A stretch of DNA of 11,731 nucleotides, taken from positions 1 to 11,731 of the forward strand of contig CALAMB010000384.1 in NCBI GenBank assembly GCA_937925645.1, in the 5' to 3' direction. The DNA comes from an uncultured Acidobacteriota bacterium. GTDB lineage: Bacteria; Acidobacteriota; JAAYUB01. The notes under the pieces were generated by a model, which saw nothing but the letters and a program-made list of their open reading frames with translations, made no database searches and was not told where the DNA came from. A program made the position numbers and the translations under genes. This document shows, in pieces, positions 5,652 through 11,731 of this stretch. Position 1 is the stretch's first letter; each line of letters opens with the position of its first letter.

Positions 5652-6404
5652 CTATTTGATCGCCGGTCCCGCCGTGGTCATGTAGAGCGCCGTCTCCTCC
5701 CGGCCGTCCACCCCCAGCAGCTTGTTGACCTCCTCGTCGTAGAGCGCGGCGATGGCGCAGCAGCCCAGGCCCAGCGCCTCGGCCGCCAGGGCGACGTTTT
5801 CGGCGATGTGCCCCGCGTCGAGGTAGATGTAGCGGTACGCCCGCTGGCCGTACTTCCAGGCGGCGCGGGGGACCACCGCCGTCCAGACGAAGGTGACCGC
5901 GGCCCGGCTCACCATGCCCTGGTCCAGCGCGGCGTGGGCCAGCAGCCGGCCCGCGTCGCCGGTCCGGATCCGCTCCAGCGCCCAGCGGGGGATGTTCAGG
6001 TGGTAGATCCCGCGGGCCAGCCGCTCCACGGCGTGGGCGTAGAGGTACGTTTCCACCGGGTAAAGCGCCCCGGCCGACGGCGCCGTGCGCAGGATGTAGC
6101 CGAAGGCGCGCGCCGTCACTCCCTGGGCGGCCCAGAGCAGCGCCTCCAAGGTGGCGTAGGGGATGGCGCCGTCGGCATACTCGCGCCGGGAGCGGCGATG
6201 CTCCAGCGCCTGCCAGAGGTTGAACTCGAGGTCGGGCCGGACGGTGGCCAGCGGGATCACCGCGTCCGCCGCCGGGTATTCCTTGAACGCCGCCGGCTCC
6301 TCGGACGGCATCCGCCCGGCCGGAATGTGGTCGGGCGTGTACTTGGTCAGCTCCTGGAAGAGCTCGCCGATCTGTTCATGGTTCACTTCATCCGATGGGT
6401 TCAT
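5652..6404 (-). CDS. SagB/ThcOx-type nitroreductase-family dehydrogenase
   Basis: The 250-residue protein is an FMN-dependent nitroreductase-fold enzyme of the SagB-type group. Motifs: RRSRREY (70-76), the FMN phosphate-binding entry; RTAPSAGALYPVETYL (106-121), the most diagnostic SagB/ThcOx block; AYRYIYLDAGHIAEN (189-203); and GLGCCAIAALYDE (212-224). Relatives oxidise thiazolines and oxazolines during peptide natural-product maturation, but many genomic copies stand alone with unknown substrates. Here no YcaO/E1-like cyclodehydratase or precursor-peptide gene is nearby, so the role is open; the N-terminal 60 residues are lineage-specific. The ATG at 6404 is chosen because AGGAGG lies five bases before it; starts further upstream would add up to 13 residues and read through that site. 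It has its own extended -10 promoter. Confidence 0.88.
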   Translation of the reverse strand: MNPSDEVNHEQIGELFQELTKYTPDHIPAGRMPSEEPAAFKEYPAADAVIPLATVRPDLEFNLWQALEHRRSRREYADGAIPYATLEALLWAAQGVTARAFGYILRTAPSAGALYPVETYLYAHAVERLARGIYHLNIPRWALERIRTGDAGRLLAHAALDQGMVSRAAVTFVWTAVVPRAAWKYGQRAYRYIYLDAGHIAENVALAAEALGLGCCAIAALYDEEVNKLLGVDGREETALYMTTAGPAIK

Positions 6405-6463
6405 CGCCGCCTCCTCGATCATTCCGCCGGCCCGATCGCACACCCGGGGTCAGCCGTGCCGCC

Positions 6464-6472
6464 ATTATAGCA
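6464..6472 (-). promoter_or_regulatory. Extended -10 promoter for the SagB-type gene
   Basis: On the - strand the bases read TGC followed by TATAAT, identical to the element at 677-685. Transcription would start near 6457, giving a leader of about 53 bases that contains AGGAGG at about 6410-6415. No good -35 hexamer is present, which is normal for extended -10 promoters. Confidence 0.6.
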
Positions 6473-6537
6473 TTGGCGATCGAAGCTGGCCGGCCTGTCC
6501 GCTTCGATCATCATGCGGGCGTTTCACTGGATCCCGC

Positions 6538-6569
6538 TTGACATCCCTCAAACAACTCGGGTATACAAT
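6538..6569 (+). promoter_or_regulatory. Sigma-70-like promoter of the leader ORF/hypothetical gene unit
   Basis: A perfect TTGACA at 6538-6543 is followed after 18 bases by TATACA (6562-6567), or after 20 bases by TACAAT (6564-6569). Transcription would begin near 6574, about 30 bases before the leader ORF. It is divergent from the SagB-type promoter, with about 65 bases between the two -10 elements' facing sides. Confidence 0.65.
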
Positions 6570-6605
6570 GGCTCCTGTCGCCACCAGAAGCGAGGAACCG
6601 ACACG

Positions 6606-6677
6606 GTGATCAACCGCAACATGAAAAACATGCTGCGGCGCGCCGCGACTGACGGCGACCGCCTGGATGGCCCATGA
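6606..6677 (+). CDS. Possible 23-residue leader peptide
   Basis: A GTG-initiated frame of 23 codons starts eight bases after AGGAA (6593-6597). Its stop TGA overlaps the ATG of the next gene in an ATGA arrangement (6674-6677). The peptide is basic in its first half (Arg4, Lys7, Arg11, Arg12) and acidic toward the end, with three Met; no family is recognised. Because the next gene has only a weak ribosome site (GGATGG, three bases before its ATG), translation of this frame may load ribosomes onto it. It could instead be a chance frame in the leader. Confidence 0.4.
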   Translation: MINRNMKNMLRRAATDGDRLDGP

Positions 6678-7402
6678 CACCCAAAACCATCGTGCGCAAC
6701 CTGTTTGAAACGACGATCACGCCCCGTCTGGCTCGGCTGGGCTTTGCCTATGTCCCCACCCGGTTCGCGTTCAGGCGTCAGTCAGCCGGCTTTCAGCAAC
6801 AGATCACCATCACGTTGAGTCACAGGAACACCCGGGAATCCATCCGTTTCTGGTCGGCCTTCAACGTGGCGTCGCGACGCTATGACGAATGGTTACGGGC
6901 CCAGGGGCGGCCGCCGCACCAGGGCTTCCTCGGGGGCTGCATGGACTGGAACATCCCGGGCTGGTGTCCGCCGGACGATCCCGAGACGTCGTTCGACTGC
7001 TCCAGCCCGGCCCGGCGGGAAGCCGTGCTCGATGACTGGTTCCGCCGGTGCGTGTCGGTGGGATTGCCTTACCTGGACGAGCTGTCGTCATGGGACGGCC
7101 TGGCCGCCGACCTCGTGCGCGGGCGGTGGCACTGGGACCGCGCCGCTGATTTCTACCTGATCGCTGGCCGGCCGCGGCAGGCCGTCGAGACGCTGGTCCG
7201 GGGGATTGAGGAACTGCAATCCAGGGATTACGACTGTCCCGAACACGCGGCTCCGGCTCTGGTCCAGAAGCGGCGGCGGCAGGCGCTCGAGCGGGACCGG
7301 GCCATCGCGGGTTTTCGGGCGCGGATGGCGAGCCTGGCGGCCGGTGGCCTGTCGACCGCCGGCGACGAGTTCCATACTTCACTTGAGGAGGCGGACCGAT
7401 GA
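6674..7402 (+). CDS. Hypothetical protein, possibly DUF4304-like
   Basis: The 242-residue soluble protein has no signal peptide or membrane segment and I do not recognise its family firmly. The N-terminal third (a helix, then basic beta-strand-like segments: LARLGFAYVPTRFAFRR, then QQITITLSHRN) is like the layout of DUF4304-type domains, but this is only a resemblance. The middle is rich in Trp, Cys, Gly and Pro (GGCMDWNIPGWCPPDDP, residues 87-103), and a WHWDRAADFYLIAGRP stretch follows. The C-terminus is a charged helix. An in-frame TGA at 6650 means the ATG at 6674 is the only good start. It overlaps the leader frame and the downstream gene by ATGA at each end, so the three are likely translated in a coupled way from the promoter at 6538. 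Confidence 0.7.
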   Translation: MTPKTIVRNLFETTITPRLARLGFAYVPTRFAFRRQSAGFQQQITITLSHRNTRESIRFWSAFNVASRRYDEWLRAQGRPPHQGFLGGCMDWNIPGWCPPDDPETSFDCSSPARREAVLDDWFRRCVSVGLPYLDELSSWDGLAADLVRGRWHWDRAADFYLIAGRPRQAVETLVRGIEELQSRDYDCPEHAAPALVQKRRRQALERDRAIAGFRARMASLAAGGLSTAGDEFHTSLEEADR

Positions 7403-7878
7403 TGACGGTGCTGATTGTCGTGGCGCTGGTGGCCGTGGTGATTGTTGGGGCGGTCGTCCTGTTTTGGAACTCGGGCCGTGGCGGGGACGCCGCGCCCGGA
7501 GCGGCGTCCACCGGAGATAAAACCGCAACCCCGGTGCCGCCGACGGACCCAGCCGGCCCGATCACATCCCGGTATGCCGAGGCGGACGGCGTGTCCATCG
7601 ACCCGAACCGGATCCCGGAGCACCTGCGGCACCTGCTGGACTACGCCCGGGTGTGGGCCATCGGCGACGACGTGGAGCGCGACCACTTCATGCGGAGCGT
7701 GCCGCTGGCGGAGAAGCAGGCCTTCGTGGACGCCGTCGACCCGCTCCAGGACGAGTTGGCGAAGTGGTCGGCGGCGCACCGCCACGACGTGCCCGTGCCC
7801 GACGAGGTGGTGCTGTACGACATGATGGCCGAGGCGGCGGCGGAGGCGGTCGCGGAAGTCTATCCGAAAGGAAGGTGA
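7399..7878 (+). CDS. Membrane-anchored hypothetical protein
   Basis: The 159-residue product opens with one hydrophobic helix (about residues 3-23) with no charged N-region and no cleavage site, so it is probably an N-terminal anchor. A Gly/Ala/Pro/Thr-rich linker follows (25-54), then an acidic helical domain of about 100 residues. That domain includes IPEHLRHLLDYARVWAIGDDVERDHFM, a run resembling a small helical domain that recurs in uncharacterised bacterial proteins; I know no function for it. The start codon overlaps the upstream stop as ATGA, with GAGGAG at 7385-7390 eight bases before; an adjacent ATG at 7402 is possible. It is the last gene of the coupled unit with the preceding hypothetical protein and probably works with it. 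The orientation of the soluble domain, cytoplasmic or periplasmic, is not clear. Confidence 0.7.
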   Translation: MMTVLIVVALVAVVIVGAVVLFWNSGRGGDAAPGAASTGDKTATPVPPTDPAGPITSRYAEADGVSIDPNRIPEHLRHLLDYARVWAIGDDVERDHFMRSVPLAEKQAFVDAVDPLQDELAKWSAAHRHDVPVPDEVVLYDMMAEAAAEAVAEVYPKGR

Positions 7879-7983
7879 CGGGCAGGCGATCATGCCGGAA
7901 CGACTTCTGACGCGCAGTCAGGGCCCGTCCGGCGATCGGCGGATTCGTACTGCTGAACGCTAACCGAGCAAGGAGGGAGTGTA

Positions 7984-8808
7984 ATGACCACACCCGCTGA
8001 CGACTACCTCATGGGCCGGACGTCCGCGGAATACCAGCGCCTGCGCGCACAGGCGAAGGTGTGGGAGGAAGGCACCCGGCGCGTGCTCATCAAGGCCGGT
8101 CTGCGACCGGGGCTTTCTTGCCTGGACATCGGCTGCGGTCCCGGCGAGGTCATGCGCCTCATGAGTGAGATGGTCGGCCCGGCAGGTTCCGTGACCGGCG
8201 TCGACGTGGACGGCCGTGTGGGCCGGGAAGCGCTCGACGTGTTGCGGTCGACCACCGGCGGCCAATACGCGTTCCACGAGCTGGACGTCGAGTCGGCTGA
8301 ACGAGTCCCCGGCGGTGCTTTTGACGCGGTGTTTTCCCGCATCCTGCTGATCCATCTCAAGGAGCCGGAGGCATTTCTGCGCAAGATGATGAGCTGGACG
8401 AAGCCGGGCGGCGTCGTCGTGGTGCAGGAGTACGACTTCGAGTCGTGGGACGTCTGCCCGAGACTGGACGCCGTGGTCGAGGTGATCCGGACGTTTCGCG
8501 CCGTGGCGGAGAAAGGGGGGCGTGACACCCGGCTCGGCTTCAAATTGCCCGCGTGCTTCATCGCGGCTGGGTTGGGCCCCCCGGACGGCATCGACGTCGC
8601 GGCATTGGTCAGTGAGTTGGCCGTTGGAGGCCGCATGACCCAGGAGGTCTACACCAGCATCTTTCCCATGGCCCAACAGCTGGGCCTGACGGACGAGGCG
8701 AACCGGCGGCGGATTTTTGATGCCATCGACGGGGCCATCCAGACCGGCGGCTATTATGTGTTGAGTCCGCTGCTCGTCGGCGCCTGGAAGCGCCGCCCCA
8801 TAGAGTGA
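7984..8808 (+). CDS. Class I SAM-dependent methyltransferase
   Basis: The 274-residue protein has a Rossmann-type methyltransferase domain. Motif I is LDIGCGPGE (47-55), the SAM-binding glycine loop. The acidic residue after strand 2 is Asp74 in GVDVDG. Motif post-II is YAFHELDVES, and FDAVFSRILLIHLKEPEAFL is the typical motif IV region; PGGVVVVQEYDF is motif VI. The N-terminus (DYLMGRTSAEYQRLRAQAKVWEEGTRRVL) resembles small-molecule methyltransferases of the UbiE/MenG-like group. The C-terminal 110 residues form a substrate-specific helical cap. The substrate cannot be named. AGGAGG at 7971-7976 lies seven bases before the ATG. A 105-base gap with only short hairpins separates it from the preceding gene, and the 150 bases after it contain G-runs but no obvious terminator. 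Confidence 0.88.
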   Translation: MTTPADDYLMGRTSAEYQRLRAQAKVWEEGTRRVLIKAGLRPGLSCLDIGCGPGEVMRLMSEMVGPAGSVTGVDVDGRVGREALDVLRSTTGGQYAFHELDVESAERVPGGAFDAVFSRILLIHLKEPEAFLRKMMSWTKPGGVVVVQEYDFESWDVCPRLDAVVEVIRTFRAVAEKGGRDTRLGFKLPACFIAAGLGPPDGIDVAALVSELAVGGRMTQEVYTSIFPMAQQLGLTDEANRRRIFDAIDGAIQTGGYYVLSPLLVGAWKRRPIE

Positions 8809-8958
8809 AAGGTGGGCATTGGGGATAGAATCGGGGTATCGGGGCGGACACGCCAAGAGATTAAAACGGAACATCGACGACCGTCGGTACGTTCTTGATG
8901 ACAACACCCCGATGGTTGCGTTGGTGGGTGACATCCAACCGATGGAGGAGTCCGAGAC

Positions 8959-10044
8959 ATGACCGCAGAGACGAAGATCCGCCCCATGCGCGACGAGGAG
9001 AAACCGGCGGTCCGCGACATCATGCGGCGGTCGTTCCCGCTGGTGCAGCGGTGGTTTTTCTCGTTCACCCCCCACGTCCTGGTGGCGGAGACCGGGGGGA
9101 AAATCCAGGGCGCCGTCGTGCTCAAGCTGTTCGCGCTGCCGCGCGGGCGCCGGGGCGGGCTCATGTACTGGGCCTTTACCCGTCCGGACACGAGGGGGCA
9201 GGGAGTGGGCCGGCAGTTGTTCGATGCCGGCATCCGCTTTCTGGAAGAGCAGGGTTGCGACGAAATCCTCGGCTGCGTCGAGGGGAACAACACGAGTTCC
9301 AGCAATCTGCTGGCGGCGCGCGGCTTCGAGATCCTGTCGCCGGGCCGGCAGCTTCGCCGCTGGGGGCTGCACACCCCCCTCGTATGGCTGAAGATCTTCC
9401 ACTACATCGACATCGGGCATTTCGTCTGGGCGCATCCCGGGCCCGGCCGCGCCGACAGCGCCCCGCTGCAGTGGTGGGGCAACCTGGCGATGAACAGCCT
9501 GCTGCTGTTCCTGGTTTTCTGGCGCCTCAAGGGAGCGGCGTTCTTCGCCTCGTCCCTGTGCTACGAAATCCCCGTCGTGCTCGGCGTGTTTTTCGGTGTT
9601 CGGGAGCTGGCGATGCGCCTGGTCACCCGCGGGCATGGACTCGCGGTGCGCTACCGCGCCTGGGAGTCGGCGTTCCCGCTGGGCCTGGCGCTGGCCGCGG
9701 GGCCGGCCTGGTGGTTTCCGATTCTCGGATCCGTCTATCCGGCGGCTCCGAGCTGGCGGTACCGGGACGCCATCCGGAAGCTGGGCCCGGTGGCGGCGGC
9801 CGGCGGTCTGGCGCTGCTGCTGCTGTCCTGGGGCGCGTGGGCGCTGCTGCGATGGGCGGCCATCCCGCCGATGGTTTTACCGTTCATCAAGCTGACGGCC
9901 ACGCTCGGACCCCTGGCGGCCCTGTTCGACATCGCCCTGCCGTTCTTCCCGTTCGTCTCCTTCAACGGCCGCCGGATCTGGGACTGGAGCCGTCCGGCGT
10001 GGGTCGTCCTGGCCGTCCTGGCCGTGGCCCGGTTGTTCGTGTGA
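8959..10044 (+). CDS. GNAT acetyltransferase fused to a degenerate site-2-protease-like membrane domain
   Basis: The 361-residue protein has two parts. Residues 1-140 are a GNAT N-acetyltransferase domain; the acetyl-CoA loop is Arg79-Gly80-Gln81-Gly82-Val83-Gly84, followed by the helix QLFDAGIRFLEEQG and a late NLLAARGFE. Residues about 172-361 are hydrophobic. They follow the motif order of archaeal-type M50 site-2 proteases: VRELAM (214-219) where HExxH is expected, YRAW (232-235), LGSVY (256-260), LGP (275-277) and FNGRRIWDWSRPAW (335-348) where the Asp-Gly zinc motif is expected. All three zinc ligands are changed (Arg215, Met219, Asn336), while Glu216 is kept. It therefore looks like an inactive membrane-protease fold anchoring an acetyltransferase; both the M50 call and the function are inferred. 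GGAGGAG at 8944-8950 sets the start. Its 3' end overlaps the convergent gene. Confidence 0.75.
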   Translation: MTAETKIRPMRDEEKPAVRDIMRRSFPLVQRWFFSFTPHVLVAETGGKIQGAVVLKLFALPRGRRGGLMYWAFTRPDTRGQGVGRQLFDAGIRFLEEQGCDEILGCVEGNNTSSSNLLAARGFEILSPGRQLRRWGLHTPLVWLKIFHYIDIGHFVWAHPGPGRADSAPLQWWGNLAMNSLLLFLVFWRLKGAAFFASSLCYEIPVVLGVFFGVRELAMRLVTRGHGLAVRYRAWESAFPLGLALAAGPAWWFPILGSVYPAAPSWRYRDAIRKLGPVAAAGGLALLLLSWGAWALLRWAAIPPMVLPFIKLTATLGPLAALFDIALPFFPFVSFNGRRIWDWSRPAWVVLAVLAVARLFV

Positions 10045-11241
10045 GATCGCCGGGATTTCGGCGAGGAGCGCAACATCCGGGTTAACGATGCCCGGATTCT
10101 TCCACAAGCCGGCTTTCACCAGGCGTTCGATGAGCGCTTTTCGCCCCATGTGGCCGGCCATGAAGGCCTTCAGGTCCAGCGCGAAAGACTCTCGGTCCTT
10201 ATGCATCGCATACGCCTCGGCCAATTCCACCATGATGCCGCAGGCCCGGTCGTAAGCGGCTCCCGACCGTCTTTCCAGTGTCTTCTCCACCGACTGCCAA
10301 GCCGCGGGAAAATTTTTCGCCAAAAGTTTCAGGTTGGCCTCATGCTGCCGGCGCTGTTCCTGTTCACGCCGCTGCTGTTCCAGGAGCCGGTTCGCCCGGC
10401 GGATCCGGCGCGCCTTGGCGGCGTTCCGCCGCAGCTCGCCCACCGTGCGCCGCGGCGCCGCCGCCGCTCCGGTTCGTCCGGCGCGCCAGGCGGCGAACCG
10501 GACCTTCAACTCGCGTTCCGCCCGCGCGCCTCTTCCGTCGAGCAGTTGCTGCAGGAATTCCGTTGATTCTTCACGGGGCAGGCCGGAGAGCCAGTCCTGC
10601 ATCGCCAGTTGGCGCTCGGCCGATGTTTCAGGTGCCGCGACGCCCATGGCGGCGCCCGCCAGCAGGGCGCCGTCCACCTCCAGGAATTTCGCCAGCGCCC
10701 GCTGCGCCGGCGTCCAGTCTCCCAATCCCGCCAGGGAGAACGGCTCGATGTTGTCGTCTTCCAGCAGGTCCTGGCCCAGGGCGGCCAGCCAGCCGATGTA
10801 CAGGCCGCGGAGGTCTCCGCGGAGCAGCTCGTCCCGGAGCGGCGCCAGCCGCGCCATCCAGCCGCGGCCGCTGTGCCAGCCGACTTCGCCGGACTTTCTG
10901 GACTCCTCCCGGTGCCAGGTGACGATCCAGTGCGTGGGGGTCGCCTTGAACCAGAGGCAGTCGTCCTCCGTCAGCGCGTCGGTGGTCTCCTTCACCAGCG
11001 CCTCAAGGGGCAGGCGCAGCATGAAGACGGCCGTTCCCCAGTAGGCCCAGTAGACATGAGCGTCGAAATACCGCTCCATGAGCCGGCTGGGACTTCCTTT
11101 AAAATTACCCCAGTGGTGCACGGTGATGAAACTGCTGGCCGTGATCCGGGCCCGGGTGGACAGCAGCCGCAACTCGGCCTTCTCGCCGGGCGTCAACGGC
11201 CGGTCGATGGCGAGAAATTCGTAGTACTGGAACTCGCTCAT
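9877..11241 (-). CDS. Conserved hypothetical protein with an antisense-encoded C-terminal tail
   Basis: The 454-residue product starts at the ATG at 11241, nine bases after AGGAGG; a frame start at 11319 would read through that site. The N-terminal domain (residues 1-115: MSEFQYYEFLAIDRPLTPGE, then LRLLSTRARIT and WGNFKG) matches a family I have seen only as uncharacterised proteins. An Ala/Leu-rich middle follows, then a long basic coiled-coil (about 285-330, ELRRNAAKARRIRRANRLL, then Gln/Arg/Glu-rich). A final helical block ends in LIERLVKAGL (about residue 380); that ending resembles the C-terminus of SWIM-finger-associated proteins. The last 55 codons lie opposite the end of the GNAT fusion gene and are Gln/Gly/Arg-rich low complexity, so the native stop may have been lost. 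No enzymatic motif is recognised. It is probably cytoplasmic. Confidence 0.75.
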   Translation of the reverse strand: MSEFQYYEFLAIDRPLTPGEKAELRLLSTRARITASSFITVHHWGNFKGSPSRLMERYFDAHVYWAYWGTAVFMLRLPLEALVKETTDALTEDDCLWFKATPTHWIVTWHREESRKSGEVGWHSGRGWMARLAPLRDELLRGDLRGLYIGWLAALGQDLLEDDNIEPFSLAGLGDWTPAQRALAKFLEVDGALLAGAAMGVAAPETSAERQLAMQDWLSGLPREESTEFLQQLLDGRGARAERELKVRFAAWRAGRTGAAAAPRRTVGELRRNAAKARRIRRANRLLEQQRREQEQRRQHEANLKLLAKNFPAAWQSVEKTLERRSGAAYDRACGIMVELAEAYAMHKDRESFALDLKAFMAGHMGRKALIERLVKAGLWKNPGIVNPDVALLAEIPAISHEQPGHGQDGQDDPRRTAPVPDPAAVEGDEREERQGDVEQGRQGSERGRQLDER

Positions 11242-11429
11242 GACTGCTGGCCTCCTCTCCCGTCGCCTGCCGCATGTGGGCGGGCCACACACCATTACCG
11301 GCAGGCGCGGCTCGCTCATTCAGATGGTCCGACAATTGTATATGGATTTGCCATGTTTTGCATAGGGGCTGTTGATTTGCTTTGCCGCCCGCTGAATCCG
11401 CACGATCCATGGGATTGTATCGCTCGATC
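11242..11429. other. Non-coding upstream region of the - strand hypothetical gene
   Basis: No supported gene is present. On the - strand TATACAAT at 11342-11335 could be the -10 of the downstream gene, about 95 bases before its ATG, but no -35 hexamer fits well. The stretch 11330-11380 is AT-rich compared with its surroundings, as expected for a promoter region. Confidence 0.35.
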
Positions 11430-11574
11430 CCGCGGCCCGGCCGCGCCGGCGGCCGCGGCATGTAGCCCGGGCCGAGAGGCCCGGGTGGCCGGAAGAGAAG
11501 GGCGGGGGAGAGCCGCGTCAGCGGCGGCGGAAAAGGGGCAGAGCCACTGACACGGGGAGAAAGTGGATGTCCCC
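11430..11574 (+). repeat. Multi-hairpin element, copy 1
   Basis: Four hairpins follow one another on the + strand. A: CCGCGGCC (11430-11437) with its complement at 11451-11458. B: an 8-bp stem at 11466-11473 and 11478-11485 around a GAGA loop, preceded by TGTAG. C: GCCGC/GCGGC at 11512-11525 around GTCA. D: GGGG (11535-11538) and CCACT (11544-11548) pairing with AGTGG (11562-11566) and CCCC (11571-11574). The same order recurs inverted from 11730 down to 11614. No protein frame is supported. Confidence 0.6.
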
Positions 11575-11613
11575 GTTTGCCGTTCGGCACGACCATTGAT
11601 TAGAACTGAAAAT

Positions 11614-11730
11614 GGGATCCCCAATCGTCTGTCCCTTACCTGTCGCTCCTGCGGAGCTCGGTCGCGCTAACTCCTGGCTGACCCGGACCTTTCGGTCCGG
11701 GCTACACCCCGCCGCCGCTCGTGCGGCGGG
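11614..11730 (-). repeat. Multi-hairpin element, copy 2 (inverted)
   Basis: Read on the - strand from the window edge, hairpin A is CCCGCCGC/GCGGCGGG (11730-11708). Hairpin B is CCCGGACC with its complement around a GAAA loop (11701-11682), again preceded by TGTAG. Hairpin C is GCTCC/GGAGC around GCA (11657-11645). A GGGACAGA tract followed by GATCCC (11635-11614) stands where hairpin D lies in copy 1. The element reaches the window edge and may continue beyond it. Confidence 0.6.
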
Positions 11731-11731
11731 A

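Noticed and set aside
7960..9636. Very long - strand open frame (558 codons) opposite the methyltransferase and GNAT-fusion genes
   Set aside because: It is a shadow of two well-supported + strand genes in GC-rich DNA; its translation is low-complexity (Gln/His/Arg/Pro) with no family motif and it spans a gene boundary.
10609..11550. 313-codon + strand open frame at the right end
   Set aside because: It runs antisense through the conserved - strand gene and then into the hairpin elements; no ribosome site or domain supports it.
11430..11731. CRISPR array or tRNA genes at the right end
   Set aside because: The hairpins are inverted, not regularly spaced direct repeats, and no cloverleaf or tRNA consensus (GGTTCGAATC-like T-arm) is visible.

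Overview
The window is GC-rich throughout (roughly two thirds G+C by eye, not computed), densely coded, and carries strong Shine-Dalgarno sequences (AGGAGG type) before most genes. One protein has a cleavable signal peptide and looks like a Spy/CpxP-type periplasmic protein, which suggests a Gram-negative-type cell envelope. Rubrerythrin-like proteins, a free rubredoxin and thiol peroxidase suggest an anaerobe or microaerophile. No rRNA or tRNA is present and I cannot place the phylum.

Region 1 (about 1-3630, all + strand) is an oxygen, peroxide and metal-stress island. It runs: the C-terminal part of an SO_0444-type Cu/Zn permease, a ferritin-like diiron protein behind an extended -10 promoter, a second ferritin-like protein, thiol peroxidase (tpx), a third ferritin-like protein, a strong intrinsic terminator, an AhpD-like carboxymuconolactone decarboxylase family protein, and rubredoxin. 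The three diiron proteins lack the fused rubredoxin domain of classical rubrerythrin, so the separate rubredoxin is a plausible electron donor for peroxide reduction.

Region 2 (3631-4002) has no gene. It holds several inverted repeats, including a perfect 16-bp AT palindrome and an imperfect 18-bp hairpin.

Region 3 (4003-6404) has a Ppx/GppA-family phosphatase on the - strand behind a good promoter and a 5' UTR hairpin, a divergent Spy-like secreted protein on the + strand, and a stand-alone SagB/ThcOx-type nitroreductase-fold gene on the - strand. The last two converge on a GC-rich hairpin.

Region 4 (6538-7878, + strand) is a compact transcription unit of unknown function: a sigma-70-like promoter, a 23-codon leader ORF, a hypothetical protein and a membrane-anchored hypothetical protein, joined by two 4-base ATGA stop/start overlaps.

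Region 5 (7984-11241) has a class I SAM methyltransferase and then the most unusual gene of the window: a GNAT acetyltransferase fused to a membrane domain that reads as a site-2-protease (M50) fold with its zinc ligands replaced. A convergent - strand gene of an uncharacterised family overlaps the 3' end of this gene by 168 bases.

Region 6 (11242-11731) is non-coding. It contains two inverted copies of a multi-hairpin element whose stems differ by compensatory changes while hairpin order and GNRA-type loops are kept.
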